DNA from: Dehalococcoidia bacterium
GTDB taxonomy: Bacteria; Chloroflexota; Dehalococcoidia; Tepidiformales; Tepidiformaceae
DNA: 64,000 bases
Direction: 5' to 3'
Assembly: GCA_020850615.1 (NCBI GenBank)
Contig: JADZEI010000045.1
Coordinates: 46,889-110,888, forward strand
This document shows, in pieces, positions 57,992 through 64,000 of the stretch (within the stretch, counting starts at the first letter, position 1; each line of letters begins with the position of its first letter). A program made the position numbers and the translations under genes. The notes under the pieces were generated by a model. That model worked only from the letters and a program-made list of their open reading frames with translations. It did no database searches and was not told the DNA's origin.

Positions 57992-60979
57992 TCAGACTCG
58001 CGAGACGGACGTCCCGATAAGGCTTTCGAGGAGCTTCGTCGTCTCGGGCAGCGGCTCCGCCGCATCGTCCTCCAGCTCCCGCCGTAACGCGGTAGATAGT
58101 GCCTTGTACGTGCGGCGGACGGCGTTGGTGTCGCCGAGGGCGGCATGGCTGCGCATGATGCCGCGGACGGCTTCTTCGTCGATCGGGTCGCGGGCGAGGA
58201 TGGCGTCGTAGAAGCGGATGGCGAGCTTCTGGTCGCGGCTGTCGAACGCCAGGCGGGCGGCGCGGTGCGCGGCGGTGACGAATCGCTTCTGATAGTCGCG
58301 GCGGTAGACCTCGGCCCACTCGAAGGCTTCATCTCCCATGAAGTCGTCGGCGTAGATGGCAAGGGCGCGCTCGTACTCCACGAGCGCCTCGTAGCCCTGG
58401 AGCTTCTCCGCGCGGGCGATGTGGGCATCGAAGGCGTCGACGTCGACGCGAAACAGTCCCGACCTCAGGTGGTACCGCTGGTTCGCGGTGACGAGGACTC
58501 GGTTGTCCACCTCCGCGACTGCACTCGCGAGAGTGCGGCGAAGGTAGTAGGCCGCGTTCGAGAGCTGGTGGCTCACCTGGTCGAGGTCGCCGTCTGGCCA
58601 CAGCGCTTCCGCAACCGTCTCGCGAAGGACAGGCGCTCCGCCATGAGCCAGCAGAAACGCGAGCAACTCGCGCGCCTTCTGAATGGTCCACCCGCTAACC
58701 TCGCCCTCGGCCGCCTCGACACGAAAGGAGCCGAAGCAGCGAACCTTGAACAGCGGCCCGGCGCTCGAGGCAACCGCTTCTTCGCCGTCATCGGTCATGG
58801 GCAGCGCAGATTGGCGGCTCAGCGCCGACGGGTTCGCGGGCGGGGCGGGCTCTGGTGAATCTTCGTCAACGTCGGTCAGCAGTTCCGCCTCCGGTTCTTT
58901 CAGTACCTGGTCCGAGACGGGTCCCGAGCGGAGCGGTGGAAGCTCGGGCAGTTCGAACGGCGGCTCGTGCTGATGCCCGTTGCCGTTTGAATGTCCATTC
59001 TCCGCCGGGGCCGGAACTGGGTCAGGCTCTGGGTGCCTCACCGGTGGGCGAGAAGCTGTCTGTCGGCGAATGGTGACCGGCTGCAGTTCGAGTTGCGGAT
59101 GGCGAGGAAGACTGAGGGTGAGGCCGCGAGCTTCGCGGCCGGGCTGGTCGTGGAAGGAGATCTGTGCTCCCCACAGCCGGCGCGTCTCGACGTCCACCGG
59201 CACTTCTGCGCTCGCTAGAGAGACGATGCCGTGCTCCTTGCCCGAACGGAGCACCATCTCAAGCTCGGCCGTGGCATCCCTCGGTGCTGGAAGCGGGCCG
59301 GCGAGAGCGACCAATGAGCTGAGGAAGCCCTGCCTGTCTTCGGCCAACATCGACTCTAACTGCCGGGCAAGGTCTGGCACCGATGCCACCGGTTCGTGCC
59401 CCTCGGCGCCGACCAGGCCGCTCAAGGCATCGCCGATGTGTGCGACGGACGCCTCCTCCGCGATTACGCCTATCTCGTCAGCGCCGTAGAGCGATGCGAA
59501 CGTGGCGAGCCAACTCGAGACCAGATCGCGGCTTTCGAGCCGGCCGCCCGTGATCAGCGCGCTTCCGCAGGCCAAGAGGTTCAGGTAATAGATGCCGTCG
59601 TCGGTGGCGCCGACCGGGACGATCAGCAGCGAACCGCCCGCTGATTCGTGGAAGAGCTCCGAAGCCAGCCTGTTGAACCGCGACAGCTTGAGGCGCACGT
59701 GGGTCGGCGCCACCTCCGTGCCGTCCACAGAGCACCCGATCTCCCGCGACAAAATATGTCGCGCTGCGACGAGTGCGTCCGCGTCGCCCGGCGGGGAGTC
59801 GAGCGTGAACTCGAGGAAGCGGTCGGTCTCGCGGACAAGAACGATCCTTGTGTCCGCAAAGTCCGAATCCGCAAGCGCCTGATGCAGCACTCGTGACATC
59901 GCCAGCACTCGGCCAGCGTCGCCTACTCCGGACGGTCGACGTTCCCGGCGTTCGTCGCGGTGAGCACCGCCGCCCCGGTAACGGTTCCTGAAGACGAAGA
60001 CGAAGATTCCCGCTGCCGCGAGAGTGGCTGCGGCACCGCCGACGAACTCGGGTGGCACGGTCGGCAGGGACGGCAGTGTTTTCGGCCGCTGAGTCTCATC
60101 GGCGGACGGACCCTCCTCGATGATGCCGCCCGGCGCCGCGCTCGGCATAGGCTGCGGGGTAGCGGCTTCAGCGGTCGCCGTGGGTATGACTGGCGTCGGC
60201 TCTGCCTCGTCTTCTTCTTCCAGGTCGTCCGGGGACGGAAGCGGCAGAGCGGTCTCGTCCTGAGGGACGTCGAGCGTCCAGCCGGCGTAGATCAGGTTCG
60301 GGTTGGTGAACGTCCGACCGTCCGGCATCTGGCGGTGCTGGTTCAAATTCCACAGTTCGGTCCAGCGGAAGCCATCGCCGAGCAGCCGTTCGGCGATGGC
60401 CCAGAGGCTGTCGCCAGACACGACCGTGTACGAGGTCGCGACGAGAGTGGCCTGTTCCGGCGCGGAGTCCGGCGCCGGTGCGGGCGCGACCGAATCGATA
60501 GCCTGCCGCGAGTGTGTTGGCGCGGTCAGAGAGACAGTCGCGGCCTCACCGGAACTGGCCGCCGCGAGGCCTGGCTGGAACGATGCTGTGAGGACGATCG
60601 TCCCGGCGAGCGCACCATCGACCAGGTGTCGCACGAATGGGAGGGTGAGCGGCTCGGTGACGCGGAGCCCGGTGCGCGCCCAGGCGGCACCGCCCGTAAT
60701 CGATGAAGCGGTGCCCAGCACCACGCGCAACAGAACAGAGATGGCGAGGTAGCCGATAGCGAGCCACGCGAGCCCGCCGGCCACCGCGACCACGTCATCA
60801 TCCCGCAGCTGGGCGCCGCCGAGCACCTCTCGCACATGACCCCAGTCGGGGACGGACGCCAACATCGCCGGCGGCCCAATGAACCGCCAGAGCAACATCC
60901 CCACCAGGGCGAGAAGCGCTATTAATGCGACCAGTCCGAAGCGCGTGCTTCGTGCTTGGATCGGCGATGCTGCTGTCAT
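57992..60979 (-). CDS. Membrane protein with LysM and bacterial transcriptional activator (BTAD) domains
   Basis: This 995-residue protein has membrane segments at about 15-34, 64-88 and 115-140, then a LysM domain (about 183-239, YTVVSGDSLWAIAERLLGDG). A Pro/Glu-rich linker and another membrane segment (312-330) follow. From about residue 744 a SARP-like C-terminus contains a winged-helix (WTIQKARELLAFLLAHGG... ALWPDGDLDQVSHQLSNAAYYLRR) and BTAD tetratricopeptide-like helices. LysM binds peptidoglycan; the C-terminus resembles DNA-binding activators, so it could relay wall status to transcription. It lies with Tad genes on the same strand. GAGAGGAG precedes the ATG at 60979. Confidence 0.85.
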   Translation of the reverse strand: MTAASPIQARSTRFGLVALIALLALVGMLLWRFIGPPAMLASVPDWGHVREVLGGAQLRDDDVVAVAGGLAWLAIGYLAISVLLRVVLGTASSITGGAAWARTGLRVTEPLTLPFVRHLVDGALAGTIVLTASFQPGLAAASSGEAATVSLTAPTHSRQAIDSVAPAPAPDSAPEQATLVATSYTVVSGDSLWAIAERLLGDGFRWTELWNLNQHRQMPDGRTFTNPNLIYAGWTLDVPQDETALPLPSPDDLEEEDEAEPTPVIPTATAEAATPQPMPSAAPGGIIEEGPSADETQRPKTLPSLPTVPPEFVGGAAATLAAAGIFVFVFRNRYRGGGAHRDERRERRPSGVGDAGRVLAMSRVLHQALADSDFADTRIVLVRETDRFLEFTLDSPPGDADALVAARHILSREIGCSVDGTEVAPTHVRLKLSRFNRLASELFHESAGGSLLIVPVGATDDGIYYLNLLACGSALITGGRLESRDLVSSWLATFASLYGADEIGVIAEEASVAHIGDALSGLVGAEGHEPVASVPDLARQLESMLAEDRQGFLSSLVALAGPLPAPRDATAELEMVLRSGKEHGIVSLASAEVPVDVETRRLWGAQISFHDQPGREARGLTLSLPRHPQLELQPVTIRRQTASRPPVRHPEPDPVPAPAENGHSNGNGHQHEPPFELPELPPLRSGPVSDQVLKEPEAELLTDVDEDSPEPAPPANPSALSRQSALPMTDDGEEAVASSAGPLFKVRCFGSFRVEAAEGEVSGWTIQKARELLAFLLAHGGAPVLRETVAEALWPDGDLDQVSHQLSNAAYYLRRTLASAVAEVDNRVLVTANQRYHLRSGLFRVDVDAFDAHIARAEKLQGYEALVEYERALAIYADDFMGDEAFEWAEVYRRDYQKRFVTAAHRAARLAFDSRDQKLAIRFYDAILARDPIDEEAVRGIMRSHAALGDTNAVRRTYKALSTALRRELEDDAAEPLPETTKLLESLIGTSVSRV

Positions 60980-60990
60980 ACGGGCTCCTC

Positions 60991-61920
60991 TCAGCGGCTC
61001 GTCAGAACCGACTGGAGTTGCTGGACCGGATAGTCGGTCGTGAATGTCCGGGCGATCGGCGCCAGCGACTCCCATGCGCCGCCGTTCACGCGGTACTCGG
61101 CGTCGAAGCTGACTTCGATGGTGATGTTGTAGGCCCCGCCGTTGGCCAGGGAGGACTGCTCGTAGATGTGCTGGACATCGCTCTCTTCGGGGAACGGACG
61201 GCCGAGGGAGTTCGTCTCGATGGCCGTGCCGTCGCCGAATCTCCAGCGATAGGTCACCGGCTGGACCTGGACCTCGACGGTCGTGCTCGCGAGCGTGTCC
61301 GACGAACTGATCGGCTCGCCGCCATAACCGTCCACCCAGAACCACGACTCAAGCGCGACAAGCCCGGTCGATGGGTTCGCACGGATTGAGAGTTCCGGGA
61401 CGGGGAGCTGATTGAGCAACTCCATCGCGAGGACGACGGGGTCGACCGCGCCGCTCCCCACGACGACCGTGACGTTCCCACTCGCGGCGGCGCTTCGCGG
61501 AATCCACACGACGGCGAAGAAGCCATCGTCACAAACGACAGTCCAGGGGCTTTCACCGGGATGCAGCGGCGCCTCACGCTGGAGCCACGCGGAGAGCGAC
61601 AGGCCGATGTTCATGGCGTCCGCTTTGCACGAAGGCTGCGAGCCCGTGCTGACAGACGTGCTGCTCCCTCCCGACGGAGCGTTACTTCCCGGAGTAGCGT
61701 CCGTGATGCTGATCCTGATGGTTACTCCATTGGGGCCAGAATCGACGCTGACCGTTCCGGCCGGTGTAGTCGGGCGCGGAGTAGCGGGTTGTCCCGGAGA
61801 CGGACCGGGCGATTGGGCATGCACGGTCGCTGTCACCGGCAGCGCGATGAGGACGGCCGAAGCCAGCCAGATCAACACACCGGGCCTCACTGCTGGCGAA
61901 CGCTTCGAGTGACTGTCCAT
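60991..61920 (-). CDS. Secreted protein with PKD-like C-terminal fold
   Basis: This 309-residue protein has a signal peptide (VLIWLASAVLIALPVTATVHAQ) and a Pro/Thr/Ser-rich linker. The C-terminal region has TYRWRFGDGTAIETNSLGRPFPEESDVQHIYEQ, resembling a PKD fold in which a WxFGDG motif precedes YxxxG. It has no catalytic motif. It overlaps the end of the lipoprotein gene by 34 bases and is 11 bases from the LysM-BTAD gene. Probably a surface component of the pilus system. Confidence 0.7.
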   Translation of the reverse strand: MDSHSKRSPAVRPGVLIWLASAVLIALPVTATVHAQSPGPSPGQPATPRPTTPAGTVSVDSGPNGVTIRISITDATPGSNAPSGGSSTSVSTGSQPSCKADAMNIGLSLSAWLQREAPLHPGESPWTVVCDDGFFAVVWIPRSAAASGNVTVVVGSGAVDPVVLAMELLNQLPVPELSIRANPSTGLVALESWFWVDGYGGEPISSSDTLASTTVEVQVQPVTYRWRFGDGTAIETNSLGRPFPEESDVQHIYEQSSLANGGAYNITIEVSFDAEYRVNGGAWESLAPIARTFTTDYPVQQLQSVLTSR

Positions 61921-62429
61921 TGTCCATCGACCTTTTCCAGGAAGAATGTGTCCTTGAGCATTTCGCCCGTACCTTCGGCCTCGGGCGGCTCCTTGGTCAC
62001 CGGATCGACGTAGAAGCTGTTGTTTGTCATCTCGTCGTAGACCACGGCCGTCGTCTCGGACGATTCGACAACGACCGGGTTGTGCTCGACTACGACACGG
62101 AGCGCGACGCCCTGCGCGCGAAGCATCTCCACCTCACCCTGAACACGAGCCAGCTCCTCCGGGCCAGCGAGTTCGGCGACCAAGTCGGCATTGAGATCCA
62201 GGACGGCGGCGGCATATCGGTCCCAATACGCGAGGTACGACTCAATCACTTCGTCCTCGATGCTCACCGTTGCCGTCGGAGGGGCGGGAGCGGTCGCCGT
62301 GGCTGAGGGAGAGGCATCCGGAGTTGGTGAGTCGGACGCGTCGTCATCCCCACCGCACGCACCGAGAGACAGCATTGCTGAGAGGCTGATCATCAGAATT
62401 ACGAGTCGAGTTCGAAGGTGCTGCCTCAT
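61887..62429 (-). CDS. Lipoprotein of the Tad-type cluster
   Basis: This 180-residue protein has a lipobox (LSLGAC, Cys about residue 25) after a hydrophobic signal, then a Ser/Pro/Thr/Ala-rich linker. A C-terminal NTF2-like region follows (ESYLAYWDRYAAAVLDLNADLVAELAGPEELARVQGEVEMLRAQG... EVNPVV-like beta strands). It should be anchored outside the membrane. The ATG at 62429 follows GAGGTGGAG. Confidence 0.75.
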   Translation of the reverse strand: MRQHLRTRLVILMISLSAMLSLGACGGDDDASDSPTPDASPSATATAPAPPTATVSIEDEVIESYLAYWDRYAAAVLDLNADLVAELAGPEELARVQGEVEMLRAQGVALRVVVEHNPVVVESSETTAVVYDEMTNNSFYVDPVTKEPPEAEGTGEMLKDTFFLEKVDGQWTVTRSVRQQ

Positions 62430-62440
62430 CTCCACCTCGC

Positions 62441-62863
62441 CTACGGCCCCGCCGCGTCCACGCCATAGCGCGGCTCAGCTGATGCGTGGGCGCTCACGTC
62501 CACATCGTCGATGCCAATCAGGCCCAGGAAGCTGGTTGACGCCTGCCGGCTAACGCTGACCTCGACTGAGTCTCGCGATGTCGCGACCTCGTAGCTCACG
62601 CCGTCCTCCGCGTCGAGGTAGCGTGCCGCCGTCTCGCGAGCCCAGCGTTCGTCGAGCACGACGTCGCCGGTCGCCCGGTACACGTCTTCATCTATCTGCA
62701 TGGCGGCCGCCGCGGCTGCGGCATCAGCCGCGTTCTGGAGATCGCGACGCTGCGCGAAGACGAGGCCGCCGTCGGAGACAAGCCCGACGACGCTCACCAG
62801 GCCGACCATCATCACCGCCACCATCACCAGCGCCTGACCTTCTTCGTGACGCAGAGCGTTCAT
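62441..62863 (-). CDS. TadG-like pilus-assembly protein
   Basis: This 140-residue protein starts NALRHEEGQALVMVAVMMVGLVSVVGLVSDGGLVFAQRRDLQNAADAAAAAAA. This is the membrane segment plus downstream region typical of the N-terminal TadE/TadG-like domain, in which the QxxxDAAA helix follows one transmembrane stretch. No von Willebrand domain is present. It overlaps the next gene by four bases. Confidence 0.8.
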   Translation of the reverse strand: MNALRHEEGQALVMVAVMMVGLVSVVGLVSDGGLVFAQRRDLQNAADAAAAAAAMQIDEDVYRATGDVVLDERWARETAARYLDAEDGVSYEVATSRDSVEVSVSRQASTSFLGLIGIDDVDVSAHASAEPRYGVDAAGP

Positions 62864-63315
62864 CGCGCCACCGCCTCCCGGCTGCGGTACAGCTCCACTT
62901 GCTCCGTGTGGCTGGAACTGACCTCGACTTCGAAGAAGCTGAGCAGTGGCAGGTCCGAAAGCGGAACCGAGTAGCTAACATCGGCACCGACTTCGCCGCC
63001 CCGGACAAAGCCGTTGGCGTCGACATCGATGGTCAACCGCTCGTCGGCGAGTCCGTAGCCCAACGCGGCAGAGCGGCCAGCCTCCAACGCGTCGGTCGTC
63101 CCTTGCTCCTCAGATGGGGCAACCGCCAGCGTACGGCTCGCCTCGCGGGCGGCAGCCTGGACCGCGACCTTGGCGTCGGTAATTCGGCCGATGGCCACGA
63201 CCCCGAAGACGAGCATGAGCAGCACGGGGACGGCAATCGCCGCCTCGACCATCGCCTGTCCCGACTCACCGGACATCCCACGAAGGTGTGCGCGCCAGTT
63301 CCGTCTACGGACCAC
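62860..63315 (-). CDS. TadE-family pseudopilin (first)
   Basis: This 151-residue protein has a GESGQAMVEAAIAVPVLLMLVFGVVAIGRITDAKVAVQAAAREASRTLAV region, the TadE-like prepilin-type pattern (G-Q-E followed by a hydrophobic helix). A GTG at 63315 follows AAGGAGGG and overlaps the preceding stop. Confidence 0.85.
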   Translation of the reverse strand: MVRRRNWRAHLRGMSGESGQAMVEAAIAVPVLLMLVFGVVAIGRITDAKVAVQAAAREASRTLAVAPSEEQGTTDALEAGRSAALGYGLADERLTIDVDANGFVRGGEVGADVSYSVPLSDLPLLSFFEVEVSSSHTEQVELYRSREAVAR

Positions 63316-63727
63316 CGCGGAAGCCCTCCTTTCTCACGCTCGCCGACGCGTCGAGCTCGATGTCGCGGCTCCCGAGCCACGGGAAGATCAGCGGGTAATC
63401 GCCCGAGGCCCGGACCGTCACGTTCTCACCATCGTCGGAAGTCTCCACCGCGAAGGACTCGCCCGTTCTGCCGAGGCCCGAGCCCAGCACATCACGGGTT
63501 CGCTGCTCGCCGTCGATTGCCTCGCCGCCTTCAGCTGCCGCGAGGCGTGCACCCTCCTGGGCTGCCGTCGTGACCACGTTCTGGGCGTGGTGGACCAGCG
63601 CGAACTGGACGACACCGACCAGGACAAGCAGCAGGACCGGGAGCACGAGTGCGAACTCGACCATGCTCTCGCCGGCTTCGCCGTCGTCGTGGCGCGCGAC
63701 GCGCGTCTTAGAGGGAGTCCAGCTCAT
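63305..63727 (-). CDS. TadE-family pseudopilin (second)
   Basis: This 140-residue protein has DGEAGESMVEFALVLPVLLLVLVGVVQFALVHHAQNVVTTAAQEGARLAA near its N-terminus, a TadE signature. The rest is a small beta-rich domain (ENVTVRASGDYPLIFPWLGSRDIEL). The start overlaps the Flp pilin gene stop. Partner of the neighbouring TadE in pilus-system assembly. Confidence 0.85.
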   Translation of the reverse strand: MSWTPSKTRVARHDDGEAGESMVEFALVLPVLLLVLVGVVQFALVHHAQNVVTTAAQEGARLAAAEGGEAIDGEQRTRDVLGSGLGRTGESFAVETSDDGENVTVRASGDYPLIFPWLGSRDIELDASASVRKEGFRGGP

Positions 63728-63887
63728 CAATGATCCCCTCGAACACGCCGACGATGCCCTCGCCCAACGTCTGGACAGTCACCAGCGCGGCCACCGCGAT
63801 GAGCGCGGTGACGAGGGCGTACTCGACCATCGACTGGCCGGACTCATCCCGTGGGTGGAGCGATCGGATTCGATGATAGAGGCGCAT
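63708..63887 (-). CDS. Flp/Fap-type pilin subunit
   Basis: This 59-residue pilin reads MRLYHRIRSLHPRDESGQS and then MVEYALVTALIAVAALVTV. It contains the Flp class processing motif (G-Q-S-M-V-E-Y) before a hydrophobic helix. Cleavage after Gly17 would leave a mature peptide of about 42 residues with Glu at position 5. AAAGGAG lies 7 bases upstream of the ATG. It is the main pilus subunit of a Tad-type machine. Confidence 0.88.
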   Translation of the reverse strand: MRLYHRIRSLHPRDESGQSMVEYALVTALIAVAALVTVQTLGEGIVGVFEGIIDELDSL

Positions 63888-63913
63888 GAGGTTCTCCTTT
63901 CTGGCGTCGGCCT

Positions 63914-64000
63914 CTACTCGCTCAGTCCCAGCAGTTGGACGCCGGCCGGGTAGAGCAGGACGACAAGGAAGACGGGAAAGATGAACAGCACGACCGGGAA
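63914..64000 (-). CDS. TadC-like type II secretion F family membrane protein, C-terminal end
   Basis: Only the last 28 codons are in the window: FPVVLFIFPVFLVVLLYPAG and then VQLLGLSE before TAG. The hydrophobic FP(V/L)VLFIFP ending is typical of TadB/TadC proteins. The stop is 26 bases before the Flp pilin start on the same strand. Confidence 0.6.
   Translation of the reverse strand, partial: FPVVLFIFPVFLVVLLYPAGVQLLGLSE

Larger units (their letters stand above)
26089..64000. mobile_element. Integrated conjugative-type element, left end at tRNA-Asn
   Basis: The left boundary is inferred from the tRNA 3' end abutting a serine recombinase. The cargo includes replication-relaxation protein, coupling ATPase, primase, VirB4, PrgI, VirB6/B8/B2-like proteins, a peptidoglycan hydrolase, Gabija and type I BREX. 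A duplicate tRNA 3' end marking the right end was not seen, so the element extends past the window or uses another site. The Tad cluster at the right edge may belong to it. No relaxase of a known MOB family, entry-exclusion gene or excisionase was recognised. Confidence 0.8.

Noticed and set aside
26153..64000. CRISPR array or insertion sequence in the accessory region
   Set aside because: No regularly spaced repeats, no DDE or HUH transposase motifs and no inverted-repeat-bounded gene were seen.

Overview
The window looks like a chromosomal segment of a high-GC, non-proteobacterial bacterium, most likely Chloroflexota (Dehalococcoidia/Tepidiforma-like). This rests on the mix of high GC, a ferredoxin-dependent 2-oxoacid oxidoreductase, a PyrR-controlled pyr operon, SCO1664- and PhzF-type proteins, and a replication-relaxation/PrgI/TraG mobile element. 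The phylum call is an inference from gene content; no 16S gene is present.

Positions 1-26077 are ordinary chromosome. They hold the 5' part of gatB, a tandem HD-GYP protein, a two-gene 2-oxoacid:ferredoxin oxidoreductase (korAB), a run of unlinked housekeeping or orphan genes (acetyltransferase, beta-helix surface protein, MBL hydrolase, SCO1664-like kinase, PhzF isomerase, CinA), and a leftward pyrimidine operon pyrR-pyrB-pyrC-carA-GNAT-membrane protein-carB-pyrK. A PyrR-binding RNA hairpin lies ahead of that operon. After it come a TetR regulator, a degenerate J-domain protein and an AarF/ABC1 kinase.

At 26078 a tRNA-Asn(GTT) gene marks the left end of an integrated mobile element. The element runs to the right edge of the window (at least 37.8 kb) without a visible right end. 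A large serine recombinase reads toward the tRNA, and its last codons are antisense to it. Upstream of the recombinase on the minus strand lie a replication-relaxation protein, a TraG/VirD4-like coupling ATPase, a CHC2/TOPRIM primase, VirB4, a separate TraC-like N-domain and PrgI. The rest of the conjugation module (VirB2-like pilin, VirB8-like protein, transglycosylase/NlpC hydrolase, VirB6-like channel) lies at 39861-42812.

Two anti-phage systems ride on the element. A Gabija pair (gajA-gajB) sits on the opposite strand and splits the conjugation genes. A complete type I BREX operon (brxA-brxB-brxC-pglX-X-pglZ-brxL) is followed by two small unknown genes in the same direction. The gene X between pglX and pglZ overlaps both neighbours by four bases and may be an extra BREX component. 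Right of BREX, a Tad/Flp pilus-type cluster (TadC end, Flp pilin, two TadE-like, a TadG-like protein, lipoprotein, secreted protein, and a membrane LysM-BTAD protein) reads in the same direction and continues beyond the window.
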